From the NCBI GenBank assembly GCA_963682175.1, contig OY821775.1, positions 4,092,001 through 4,156,000 on the forward strand: 64,000 bases of DNA. Direction: 5' to 3'. Both the position numbers and the translations under genes were made by a program. Source of the stretch: Triglochin maritima. Its lineage: Eukaryota > Streptophyta > Magnoliopsida > Alismatales > Juncaginaceae. The notes below the pieces were generated by a model, which did not search any database, was not told where the DNA came from, and worked only from the letters and a program-made list of their open reading frames with translations. Below, piece after piece: positions 49,191 to 61,307 of this stretch. Within the stretch, counting starts at the first letter, position 1. Each line of letters starts with the position of its first letter.

Positions 49191-51640
49191 CGACTCTGTG
49201 GGAGCAGACTCATCATGTCCGGGCCGCGCAACCTTCTTGCATAGTTCTCCCACTGGCCCGCGGGAACAACTATGAGTTGAAACCTCAATATGTGAGTATG
49301 CTTCCTACCTTCATTGTCAATAAGGAGGATCCGTATATTTTTATACGTGAATTCGAGGAGGTATGCTCCATGTTCAAGCTTCAACAACTTGATGAGGATT
49401 CTGTCTCGTTGATGATGATTTCTTTCACGTTGAAGGATAACGCGAAGAAATGGATGTACAGCCTCCCGACGAGCTTTATTCGGTCTTGTGATGAATTTTT
49501 TACCGTCTTTCTGAAGAAATTTTTCCTGCAAAGAAAAACTCAACAAATACGGCACAAGATACATCAAATGTATCAGACTGAGACCGAATCTTTTCATGCT
49601 TTATTTGAGAGGTTCAAAGACATTCTCCCGCAGTGCCCTCATCATGGACTTGAGCTATGACAGTTATGTCTAGGGGTGTGCAAAAACCGGTCCGGCTCCA
49701 TACCGGAACCAACCGGTCCAACTTCCGATCCAGACCCAATTGAAAATTCGGTCCCAGTCTGGTTTTTGTTTTTTTATAAAAAAATTAAGGTAAAAATTCA
49801 GCGTTGGACAGGACCGAATCCAACCGGTCCGGACCGGATGCACACCCCTAGCTATATCAAATTATTTATGAGGGTCTCAACTACAACACCCACACATTGT
49901 TGGAGTCAATATGTAAGGTAAATTCCAAATGAAATACATTGATGAGGCATCTGATACTTTTGAATTAATGACCGAATGTACCCCTGAGTGAGACACCATG
50001 AGATAGCCACCAGCGGCCAGTGACTTCTGGTCGAACTGGATCATATCAAGTTGAGTTAATCATTGCATTTTAGGCGAAAATGGCTGCTCTCGTGCATAGG
50101 ATTAAGAGTTTCGATTTGGACCGAGCTCTCGTAGCTCAGGTCGCTACGCCCGCGTGTAGTAGGAGTGGACTTACGGGTTATAGTGACTTGGAATGTGCTT
50201 ACACTCCAAGTGATACTAAGCATGCAAATGCGATGTATCAACAACGACCCCGTGACGACTCGTACATAACTTCTCATGGGGCCCAATGGGGGCAACAGTC
50301 AGAGCTCACACACTCGACCTCAACCCTCACCTTATCACCCTCCATGCTCATCGGCGACCTATTAACCCCCACATCAAAGGTCCCAACCCCATACCCACCA
50401 ACCTCCTCAGGTATCATCATCGGGTTATCTTAACAAAACTCCACCACCGAGCGGGTTGACCCAAAGGACCCCTCTATTGATCCAACCCTTCAAGCGTTCA
50501 TGCAGAGCATGTAAAATTCATTCAAAACTTTGGAAGCGCAAGTTAGTTAGTTGACTCATTAACTCCGTGAACGTGAGAAATGTCAATTCCCAAGTCAACC
50601 CGAGGTGAACCCCCGAGATACCCAATCTCAAGGAATGCCACTAGTACCTCAAGCTACCTCTGAACCGACCCATCATCTTAATGTGATTTATACTTTGAGG
50701 TCTGGTACGTAAGGAGGTAGACAACCACATTGGGTTGTCTTCCTTGCAATCATCATCTTTTGGTGTCACGAGACCTGCGGTGATACCTACATTTACAAAA
50801 GGGCCGAATCCTTAGATCCCCTTATCACATCTTGGGTCAAAGGAATCTGATTCTGAGGTCCACAATCATGTTTCTACGGAACATAATGATGATGTTCCTT
50901 CGAAAGACCTTCCCCGAAGACGTCATTCCCTGAGCGTCTTAAAAAGATAACTTCTGATCAGCATGACAAGATACTTGAGATCTTTAAGCAAGTTAAGGTG
51001 AATATTCCTCTGTTGGAGGTGATTCAACAAATATCACATTATACCAATGTTCTCAAGGATTTATGCACAAAGAAGAGGAAAATCAATGTGCCCAAGAAAG
51101 TTTTTCTTGCTTCTAATGTGAGTTCATTGTTGGCACAACCCACACAAGTCAAATACAAGGACATTGGTTGTCATACTATTTCTTGTGTGATTGGTGAGGT
51201 GTCAATCCATCGAGTTTTATTGGATCTTGGTGTATCTGTCAATCTTCTGTCGTATTCGGTCTACGTCCACCTCAGTCTTGGAGACCTCAAACAAACAAAA
51301 ATCACTCTTCAACTGACTGATAGGTCAATGAAGAAACTGTGGGGCGTGAGGGAAGATGTTTTGATCAAAGTGGGCGAGTTCATTTATCCAGTCGATTTCT
51401 TTATTTTGGATATTGAACCTGTGTCAAACCTACTTGGACAAATTCCTGTTATTTTGGGGCGACAATTTCTAGTAACTTCCAATGTCTTGATCAATTGTCG
51501 TAATGGTCTGATGCGCTTGACATATGGTAGTCAGCGTGCTGATTTCAACATCTTCACCATCGACAAGAAGCCATGCCTTCGATGACCCTATTGAGGTCAA
51601 CCTTATCCAGGGCGGGCACGAATGAGATTGAAGTCGAAGA
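49191..51640 (+). pseudogene. Athila-like Ty3/gypsy relic: gag and protease only
   Basis: The gag part (49263-49660) reads YELKPQYVSMLPTF, DPYIFIREFEEVCSMFKLQQ, FTLKDNAKKWMYSLPTSFIR and FERFKDILPQCPHHGL, the Athila/Ty3 gag core. It is then split by a hAT MITE, after which gag-like reading resumes (GLNYNTHTLLES) with stops and shifts. A protease region at 50998-51585 reads MNIPLLEVIQQISHYTNVLK, with LDLGVSVNLL where the active site DLGAS is usual, and ILGRQFL. Reverse transcriptase, RNase H and integrase are absent after about 51640. It is dead: stop after HHGLEL, frameshifts and lost pol. Confidence 0.85.
49671..49850. mobile_element. hAT MITE inserted in the Athila-like gag
   Basis: The ends TAGGGGTGTGCAAAAACCGG and, inverted, TAGGGGTGTGCATCCGG form terminal repeats. 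The flanks GTTATGTC (49663-49670) and GCTATATC (49851-49858) agree at six of eight positions, a decayed 8-bp target duplication. 180 bp, non-coding. Confidence 0.8.
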
Positions 51641-51660
51641 CACCTTCAAGTAATATATTT

Positions 51661-52905
51661 CAATTGATCGAGATAAATATGAGAAAAGGCATTGTTATAA
51701 TATATTTCAAAATCATAAAGTTAAATAATGTGTAGTTTATATTATTTTTTAAATAGGTTGATGTTATTAAGATAAATTATAAATGGTATTTGTTTGGTCT
51801 ACTATATTTGTGGGTGAATTTGCGACAAATCATATATAGGTGATCTTATTATACAATTTTATATATAAATCACATCTCTATGATAATTCAAATTTTGTAA
51901 TTAATCGTAGTTTTGTGATAAATATGATTTCCCTGATTATTCATATTGTTGTTCCCGGTAAATCGTTTTTGTAGTCGTATAACATATTTTGATGAAAAAT
52001 TCAATCGTTTTGATACTTCAAGTTTTTAAATACAATTCCTGTTGATTTCAGATCATTTTAAAGTTTTGAGGGTTTTTCAGCCGTTGAACTTGGGTTGTTT
52101 ACTGTAACCACCAACGAGTTGGGCCAGCGTCGAGCGAAAACCGGAGCCCCCAACCAGTCGTAATATAATAACATAATAAATAATATTAATAAGATTTTTT
52201 TTGAAATAATGATGTAAAAATAATAAAAACGAGAAGAATATAAACCTAGAAAACTTATTTAATAAAATATACTTCTTAAAAACGATATCCATAATGTCGT
52301 TTCTACTTATTCTTATTTTTAGAAATCATGCATTTTAAATTAAAAAAAATTAAACTCATTTTCAACGTGATAGAATAATATTTTGGGTATTCTAATAACA
52401 TGTTTTGTTGATTTTTGAAATTATTATTTTTAAATTATAAGTTAGATATTTCATTAAAACTATAGAAAATTTGTAATTGAACCAGAGATTAAAAAAAAAT
52501 GAATCCGATTTTGTGATAAAAATAACCAAAAAATATTATCTTTTGTGTATAAATTAAATGTATGTCGTACTCTCAAATATTTAAAAATAAAAATAAATTA
52601 TAGTTAAATTTTATAATTTTTGGGTTGGAAATTTTCTATGAAGAATATACTATTTTGGGATTAAAGTAGAATATGTTATTCTCGTGTGGATTTGAAGCCT
52701 TTAAAGATTTGAATTAATTTACTATAAATACTTATATTTAGACATTTAGTTTAATAAAAGAAAAAACTACAATTTATTATCAAAGTCCAATTTGTAATAA
52801 CTTTACAAATATTGTTATAAAATATTTTAGGACTTATGTATAATGTATTTTACTTAAAAGATTATTATTTTGGTTATTTTTATATAGTAAGTAATATTTA
52901 ACATT
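51661..52905. repeat. AT-rich dispersed repeat, copy A
   Basis: It aligns in direct orientation with 59665-60818, from CAATTGATCGAGATAAA to GTAATATTTAACAT, with small indels and many shared segments such as GGTTTTTCAGCCGTTGAAC. No coding frame is seen. The termini do not reveal a transposon class. Confidence 0.8.
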
Positions 52906-54082
52906 TTTTAAACATTTTTATATATAATAAAAAAATCCAAAATTATAAATTTCGAATTAAAAAAATCGAATTCTACTCGGATCACGGGTGTAACCCGTGA
53001 TCCGTCAATTTCTAAAAAAAATATTTTTTGAACGGATCGCGTGTGTAAACCACGATCCGTGACTCTTTTTATTTTCCCAGAATCGACCTCCAAACTACGT
53101 GAATAAATGAGCGTGTTGAAAAGTTAGGTCATTTTATACAATAAAAATAATTTCTCTTGTCCAGAATAATAAATTATTTACAACTAAATATTAAATAAAC
53201 ACTAAAACTAATAAAAACAAGAAAATTAGTGACGTTGTCAAAAATCCGTAAGGTGTACACTCATTGAAAACATTTTAGAGGTCATGCAACCAAAAATTTA
53301 AAAAAACTTTTTTTTAAAATAATAACAATTAGAAAATATATTTTGAAAAATAAATATGTTAGAAAACATATTAAAAATAATTTAAAAAATTAAAAAGACA
53401 ATAAAATTAAAAAAATCACAGATCGTTTACACCCGCGATCCGTGCAAAAATGTTTTTTTTAAAACTAAATGTTTAGGTTTACTGATTTTAGTTTTAGTGT
53501 TTTATGTTTGATTTTTTTTAAAATCATTTCTAATCTTTTTTTTATATATTTGTTTTTCAAAATATGTTTTCTAATTGTTATTATTTTATAAAAAAATTAA
53601 ATTTGTTTTTAATTTTTTTATGCAATGACCTCCAAAAATGATTGTAATGACTGTATATCCTAGGAATTTTTGACAACTTCACCATTTTTTTTGGTTTTAT
53701 TAGTTTTAATGTTTGTTTAATATTTAGTTGTAAATAATTTATTATTTTGGATAAGAGAATTAATTTTTTATTGTATAAAATAACCTAACTTTTCAACCCA
53801 TTGTGTTATTCATGGAATTTGGAAGTCGATTCTGGAAAAAATTATTATTTTTAAATAAGAACAATTAGAAAACATATTTTAGAAAATAAAATAAAAATGA
53901 TTAAAATTAATTTCAAAAAGAAAAGATTAACAGAAAAAAAGAAAAAAAAGTCACGGATCGTTGTTCACACCCTTGATCCGTGCAAAAATATATATTTAAA
54001 AGAGCGACGGATCACCGGTGTGGACCGCAATTTTTTTAATCTTTAATTTGTAATTTTGTAATTTATATATATATAAAAATTA
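52906..54082. repeat. AT-rich block with a large inverted repeat and five related 30-bp palindromes
   Basis: Outer arms at about 53076-53345 and 53565-53834 are inverted copies: CAGAATCGACCTCC is mirrored by GGAAGTCGATTCTG. A third copy of the inner arm follows at about 53850-53925 in direct orientation relative to the left arm. Five imperfect palindromes built as ACGGATCG…CGATCCGT lie at about 52977, 53032, 53417, 53951 and 54005. No protein coding. Confidence 0.7.
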
Positions 54083-54273
54083 CCGTACATTTAGACATTT
54101 AGTTTAATAAAAGAAAAAAAACTCCAATTTATTATTAAACTATAATTTATTATTAAAGTCCAATTTATAGTGACTTGACAAATAATGTTATAAAATATTT
54201 TAGGACTTATGTATAATGTATTTTGCTTAAAAGATTATTATTTTTGTTATTTTTATATATTTAGTAATATTTA
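54083..54273. repeat. AT-rich dispersed repeat, partial copy C (host site of the solo LTR)
   Basis: This matches the last 190 bp of copies A and B up to AATATTTA, where the solo LTR is inserted; a few bases (ATTTAACATT) continue at 56103. Confidence 0.75.
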
Positions 54274-56102
54274 TGTAACGTCCCGAAACAGCAGAAGAAA
54301 TTTTTCAAATTTAAAACATAAACATACGACCGTCAACGGTCAACAAGGGCACGTTACTGGAAAAGTCAACAGAATATATATATAAAATATCTCCACGTGG
54401 AAGTCATAATACAGAGTGTCAAAAGAGTGATTACATGTCTAATACATAACTACAGTAATCACTACCTCTACAAAAAAGATGAAGCGACAGGACCCGATCC
54501 CGGAGGCACTCCCCTCGGTCACCACCAACCTAAGACCGCCTGCTCCCTGAAAATGAAACATAAAATCTGCCTGAGTTCCCGAAAGGAACCCCGTATGCCA
54601 ACATCTCCTATATATACAGAAAAACAGATGAAAATGCCAAGGATGCACATGCTATGCAATCCGCCTCGGGCCCCATACATGCCCCAACCGCTGCGGACCA
54701 TCTCCCAGCCGCGCCAGGGGCATGGGAAACATCCCCCCCTGCCAATCCAGGCCAACAAGAAGGGGGTCGCCGCACTCATCTCCCAGCCGCACACAGGGGC
54801 AAAGGGAGGCATCCCCCCTGCCAATCCAGGCCAACAAGAGGAGGTCTCGGCTTTCCTCCACAGGGAAAGTGCATCTCCTTCCCCCACCAAGGAAGAAAGC
54901 ATCTACCACCCACACAGGCATGGCAGGCATCCCTCTGCCGCACCGGCATCCACGAGGGGTCCAACAGAAGATACGCTCTCGTCGTAGGTGAAATCCGTAG
55001 CTCCGAGGTCCGGTGATCGACCGTGGGCTCGGCAGCCGGTAGTCGCCTCTGCTCGACGTCACGTATGTGGATAAATCCACCAAGGAAAGATAATTCGACC
55101 CACCAGTCGAACAAGGTCAAATCTAGCGGTCGACCGTTTGGAAGGTCTACGCTATACGTTTTATATACATATATATCCTGTCGGTCGAACCAGGGTCCGT
55201 TCAACCGATAAGGAAAACTGCATGAATCCTACCCACTGCATTCGGTCGACCGAAACTCTTCCGGTCGACCGGATCAACAGGCACTTCACTACAGGAAATC
55301 TGCACGCGGTCGGTCGACCGGATCCAGAGCGGTCGACCGTTTAGATGGTCAACGCTCTTGACCGACTTTGCGCAGTTCGGTCGACCGAGACACACACTCG
55401 GTCGGCCGAAGGTCTGTCTACCCTATCTACTGGGATCGGTCGACCGAACAACTACCGGTCGACCAGACTAATATAACCCTTATAAAATATTCCCACTAAA
55501 ATTTGGCATAAACGGTCGACCGTCACACAGACGTCGTTCGACCGTTTTCGGGCAGCAAGTTATTTTTATTAAATAGCGGTCGACCGAACCTCACACGGTC
55601 GACCGAAACACTACAATATCGCCACTGAACAGGCATCATTTAGACGCTGTTCGGTCGACCGAGACACACAACGGTCGACCGAACCAGTCGTCTTCAACCT
55701 TGGTTCAGTGGGATTTTCGCCGGGGAAACGACACCAACGCCGCCCCCTACACTCCCACACCTCTTGGGGAGTTACTATGAAGACTTGGCATACCTTTCAC
55801 CGCGAAGAAGACGTGTGCGGCGAGCTCCTCCTCCTCCGGCGTCGCTTCTAGCTCCTTCTCCTTCTTTCCTCCGTTCCCGGCGCTCCTTCCTCGTCCTCTG
55901 GTCGCCGGAATGCAAGAAGATGGGTGAGTGTTGGGTGGAAAACGAAATGGAAACCAAAAGAGCAAAATGGGGTGAGATTTTGGTTTTTAAATAAGCAAAA
56001 CCTAACACCTACCCCATACCCCCTCCATACCTTCACCCACTACACCCATCACTCCACTCCATACCTCCCTCACCCCCACTCTCTCTTTCACACGACTTTA
56101 CA
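54274..56102. mobile_element. Solo LTR related to the 5570-7672 LTR, with 5-bp target duplication
   Basis: It begins TGTAACGTCCCGAAACAGC and ends CACGACTTTACA, the same ends as the full-length element's LTR, and is flanked by ATTTA at 54269-54273 and 56103-56107. The 1829-bp interior has diverged strongly but keeps the same layout: TATA-like stretch near 54374-54388, GC-rich tandem units (an approximately 85-bp unit with TGCCAATCCAGGCCAACAAG repeated at 54740-54840), then the CGGTCGACCG array (55127-55681) and a C-rich end. No internal region remains, as after recombination between two LTRs. Confidence 0.93.
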
Positions 56103-56107
56103 ATTTA

Positions 56108-56466
56108 ACATTAGTTTTGAAACAATGACTATGATACCATATTAAAACAAGATTTGTGTTCGTATTATTGCTGCTATTTTGTGATTACAACTTGGTTTGA
56201 TATATATATACCAGCTAATCTTGCAGTTATACACAATAACAAGAGATATTGTTGCCTAAATCGGATGAGATCTTGATCAAAATCCTTGGTGATGATATGA
56301 TTGGTGATGACGAATGTTGAGCCAATCCTCAAATTTGCTACCATTTAACAACTTTCAAAAATTGTTGCCCAATGCAAACTTTCGAAATATAACATGACCG
56401 TAAATAAGGAAAGATAAATTATTATTTTTTGGATTTGTTGTAGATCATTCTCGCCTTCTGCATTCA
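56108..56466. other. 3' flank of the F-box gene; nothing else seen
   Basis: AT-rich non-coding sequence, expected to hold the 3' UTR of the minus-strand gene at 56467. Confidence 0.45.
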
Positions 56467-58025
56467 TCATCCCAAAATTGGGTAATTACCATCTTGTTCG
56501 TCTATGTTGTTGTTTTCATCGCCGTGGGTCTCCTTGTCATCCTTGCCGTCGTCATTCTCATCATCTTCTTCGCTCTCGTCATCTTCGTCCTCGTCATCAT
56601 CCTCGTCGTCATCGTCACTCTCATCGTCATCGTCACTCTCATCGTCATCCTCGTCGTCATCGTCACTCTCATCCTCATCCTCGTTGTCATCGTCACTATC
56701 CTCGTAATTGTGGATGGGCTCTTCTTTTCGTTCTATCGGTTCAATATGTTGGGACACCAAAGAACCAGCAGCAAACCATATGCTGCTTGTAACGAAGTTT
56801 GGAGCCAAATTACATTGTTCACAACTTTCTTCGTTCCTATAATCGGATTTCATATCATCGTAATAAGACGAACCTTCTTCAAATATGAAAAGGTGGTCTT
56901 CAGACATTCTCATTTGTGCTGGAATTGAGTTAGATCGGACCCAGCAACCATCATTTACCATCGAATGATGGACCATTTTAGTGTCGAGTTTTGATAAATG
57001 ATTAGAAGTCGTTTTTGTTGCTAGAGCTTGCGATGAGCCCACAAACAAAGTACTATCATCTCCAATGTTGTCGACCTCTATCCATGACATGTCACTCCAA
57101 TTCAATTTGAACATGTTGATTAAACCATCATCCTTCAACATTCTACTTGTGAAAATGGAATACAAGTCCCCGTCATTCTCCACAAGATAACTGCACCGAT
57201 CCTTGGAGTTGATTGCCAAAAGTTGAGGGCTGATTGGAGCAGGATTACTGATCAGGATGGTCCACCCAAGGTTGGGTTTTTTATTAACATTCACAGCACC
57301 TAGACGACCTGTTGATAAGATTATAAATATATATATATATATACACATAAAATAATAATAATAATCATCTTTTTAAATGAATAAAAAAATAATTTACCAT
57401 CTTCTCCAAGAAAATAGAATAGATTGTTAAGAAGCACCGGACTTGAGGTGGAAACATTGAAGTAGTCTTCTCGACCAACTACACCCCACCAATATGTTGC
57501 ACCCGGTTGCCACATATACACCAACATAATATTGTTTGCAGATTCTGTAATCACGCAAATAGCCATAGAAAAAGATCCGGTCGAAGCACTTGTGGCAAAG
57601 CCCATGCAATACACTCCTCCAATAACTTCTTCTAAAATTAATGGCAAATTAGGTATCCTCAACTTCTCCACACCTTTGTCACCAAAAAGATTTATCAGAG
57701 AGACCGACAAAGAATTTTGATGTAGCACTAGCATTCGCCCTTGGTTGTCAATGTGTTTGATGTTGTCCATCTTTATTCCACGTAAATGCGAACTTTTTAC
57801 CGTGAATGTTTTTTCGAACCATGGGCTATGAAGAAAACAAACATCGTCGTCGTCGTCGTCGTTGTCGTCCATGTGAAGAAGCAACGGAAGTGAGGCATGA
57901 TGGGATCTAATCCGACCGATCACCATCGACCAATCCCTGCACACAAAACTTGACGTCACCTTTTCTTTGAGCGTGAGTCTGGAAAAGACATCGAGAAGAA
58001 CATCGGGTGGGAGATTCGACGCCAT
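56467..58025 (-). CDS. F-box/DUF295 protein with acidic C-terminal tail
   Basis: Two exons, 57398-58025 and 56467-57308, GT-AG intron of 89 bases, 489 residues. I start at 58025 (ACAACATGGCG context); the open frame extends upstream only to a TTG. Residues 4-45 (LPPDVLLDVFSRLTLKEKVT) form an F-box, which would recruit an SCF ubiquitin ligase through SKP1. Then follows a DUF295/KIB-type beta-propeller region (LINLFGDKGVEKLRIPNL, GVYCMGFATSASTGSFSMAI, CSYLVENDGDLYSI, FKLNWSDMSWIEV, DDSTLFVGSSQALA). The last 90 or so residues are almost all Asp and Glu, encoded by GAT/GAC/GAA trinucleotide runs, with a smaller Asp run (DDNDDDDDD) near residue 53-61. The acidic tail is unusual; substrate unknown. 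Repeats surround it on both sides. Confidence 0.87.
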
Positions 58026-59664
58026 GTTGTAATTGATAATTGTTTTGTGTGTGTTATCAGATACGTGCTTTTTAATTTTTATCAATAATGATATTTAGGT
58101 GTGTACTTATAGTGTTGAGAAGAGAATGAATCGTTAACCGTATGTGCATTTTTTTGGGAAGGAAAACCGTATCTATAGTTACTTATTATTTCCTTTTCTA
58201 ATTTAAGTTTAAAACATAAAACCAAAACCATGAATAGTTCTTTCCTTTTTAAGGGTTAATTACAACTTGTCTCATTGAATTATGTCTTGATATCACTTTA
58301 CATCAAATCTCAGTGTATATACCGTTTAACATTCTCAATGATGATTGGTACTGAATCCGACCCAAATTCCAACCAAATCCGACATCCGATCCAAAATGTC
58401 ACCTAAATATAGGTTTAGGCACTAGAGATACAACGGAAAAAAGAAGAATATGTGTTTAAATAATATATTTTTAAAATTCAATAAGGTAAAATGTTATAAA
58501 ACGAAAGTTTTAATTCTGAAAGTTGTTATCAATGTATAATTTGGAGGGTAAACTGTAATTTTTTTAATAGTGCTCTTTTTAATAGATCTCTCCTTCAAAA
58601 CCTATAATGTAATAACATGTTTTGATCTTTTTTGGTGTATATTTTTTAGGGATATAATTCTTAAATACGATCCAGATAAGTCAAAACAACACAAATACCA
58701 TCCACGTTCTTGTAATATCTTAAATACCCTAAACAAACCTTTCGCTTCTATTTTCAACTCATTCTAATCGTAACTTTGATAATAATAAAAAGTAGATCAA
58801 ATTTCATATAAATTTGCTCCATATTATTCGAAAGGCTCCACATTGACCATTTGACCATTATATTTCTTGCGTTTTGTGCGGAGAATGTCAAAAGGTTCAT
58901 TATACATGTCAAATTGGTTTAAGCAAAAAATTAGCTACATGATATGATTTTAGTTTACACAATATCGTATCACATAAGATGACATAGCAGAGTTTATGTG
59001 TTTTAATGGTGATTTGCTAGCATGTCATTATCAACTTACGAAATTTGAGATATGACATTTGGAAGAAGAAAAAGTCAATCTAATGTCAACGAAAGACATT
59101 AGCTACTATGTCGTTACTTTTTTTAGTTGTCAATCTGTTTACTTTTTCATTAATTTATGTTAGTTATATTAATATCTAATGAGAATTTTACAGTATATAT
59201 ACTGAGAATTCATAAATTTCATTACATGTGTTATAAATTTTACAAAAAATCACTCAAATAATTATTAATTATTTTCCACCTATTTATTTACTCTCACTCT
59301 CATCTTCTTTTCCTCTTTTATCTTTTCTTTTTTCTTACTAAACTTAATGGCTTGGTTACTAAAAGTAATTAAATATTTACGATAAAAAATATTAATTTAA
59401 AAAAAAAAACAATCTCTCTGGTCTCTTCTTTTTCTCTCGCTAAAAAAATATTTTTTTCAAAAAAAAATTAATATTATTTTTAAAATTAAAATATTTTTTA
59501 AAATATTAAAACTATTTATTTAAAATATTAAAAAAATTATTTATTTTAAATTCAAAAAATATCATATTCAAATAGTTTATAATCAAACCCATAACTTTAG
59601 GGAGAGAGATGTGATGATCCTGATTATTGTTTATGTGAATTTTTTTTTGACCTTGCAAGGTTGG
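58026..59664. other. Upstream of the F-box gene, with a decayed MULE-type MITE
   Basis: At about 58253-58566 lies a shorter, diverged relative of the foldback MITE at 47340-47872: it begins GGGTTAATTACAACTTGTCTC and shares ACCCAAATTCCAACCA and AATATAGGTTTAGG. No clear target duplication remains. The remainder is AT-rich and non-coding. Confidence 0.55.
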
Positions 59665-60818
59665 CAATTGATCGAGATAAAGATGAGAAAAGGCATGTTA
59701 TAATATATTTCAAAATCATAAAATTAAATAATATGTAGTTTATATTATTTTTTAAATAGGTTGATGTTATTAAGATAAATTATAAAATATATAAATCGTA
59801 TTTGTTTGGTCTACTATATTTTTGGGTGAATCGTAATTTGCGACAAATCATATATAGGTGATCTTATTATTTGTAGTGGTATAACATATTTTGATGAAAA
59901 TTCAATCGTTTTGATACTTCAAGTTTTATTGCAATTCCTCTTGATTTTAGAACATTTTAAAATTTTGAGGGTTTTTCAGCCGTTGAACTTGGGTTTGTTT
60001 ACTATAACTCACCACGAACGAGTTGGTTAGGGTCGGAGCCCCCCAACCAGTCGTGATATAATAACATAATAAAAAAATATTAATAAGGATTTTTTTTGAA
60101 ATAATGTTGTAAAAATAAAAATGAGAAGAATATAAATTTAGAAAACTTATTTGTCAAAATACACTTCTTAAAAACGATCTTATTTTTATCTACTTATCTT
60201 TATTTTTAGAAATTATGCATTTTAAATTAAAAAAATTGAACTCATTTTCAACGTGATAGACTAATTTTTTGGGTATTCTAATAACATGTTCATGTTCCTC
60301 ACTTTTTTGTCATCAATTCAAATACCACATTGTTAGTGTTTCGTTGATTTTTGAAATTATTATTTTTAATTATAAATTAGATATTTCAACAAAACTATAG
60401 AAAATTTGTACTTGAACTAAAGATAAAAAAGCAATGAATCCGATTTTGTGATTAAAATTGCCAAAAAAGATTATTTAAAAATATGAAATATTTAAAAATA
60501 AAAATAAATTGTAGTAAAATTTTATAATTTTTGGGTTGAAAATTTTACACGAAGAATATATTATTTTGGGGTTAAAGTAGAATATGTTATTCTCACGTGG
60601 ATTTGAAGTCTTCAAGAACTTGAATTAATTTGCTATAAATACTTACATTTAGACATTTAGTTTAATAAAAGAAAAAACTACAATTTATTATTAAAGTCCA
60701 ATTTATAATAACTTTACAAATATTGTTATAAAATATTTTAGGACTTATGTATAATGTATTTTGCTTAAAAGATTATTATTTTGGTTATTTTTATATAGTA
60801 AGTAATATTTAACATTAT
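59665..60818. repeat. AT-rich dispersed repeat, copy B
   Basis: Direct-orientation partner of copy A (51661-52905). It contains the uninterrupted sequence AGTAATATTTAACAT, i.e. the empty site corresponding to the solo LTR insertion in copy C. Confidence 0.8.
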
Positions 60819-61307
60819 TTTTCAAACAAAATTTGTCAATCTACCTTACAACCCGTCAAGAGGCGTCACGAGATGGGTTGTCGTCTTGCCGACAAGATTC
60901 TTTGGGACGGGTTATAAGCTAACCCATAACCTGTTGATTTTTTTGTTGGTCGGGTATGAGTTTGACCCTAACCCTCCAGGACCCCAACTCGATTACACCT
61001 TAATTTTGAGATTTTAACTAGGAAAACGATTAGCGGACGCTAGCGTTCGGGACGCGCGCTTATGTGGTCAGTCCAGTCAGCAGACGCGTTTGAGTTGGCA
61101 GTCTCCATAGAAAAAGTTTATTTTTTATTTTATTCCTCGTTTCGTACAAATGTCTACATCCCTCCATCCCTCATTAATGCGTCTCAAATCACTCATTTTC
61201 CATGAACATTTTGGCTCTCCTACACAGCACAGGAGACTTGTTATAAATCTCAAGGAACGTATTCCTTTTTCTTCCCTTCTCTTCTGTGGTCTTACCTCTG
61301 TGCTTTG

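Noticed and set aside
54397..54987. 196-residue open frame in the solo LTR
   Set aside because: It arises from GC-rich tandem units within the LTR and resembles no protein.
56494..56928. Hydrophobic membrane protein on the plus strand
   Set aside because: The leucine, isoleucine and valine runs are the complement of the Asp/Glu codon runs of the F-box protein tail.
57321..58085. F-box protein start at 58085
   Set aside because: The codon there is TTG, not ATG; the first ATG in frame is at 58025 in a good context.
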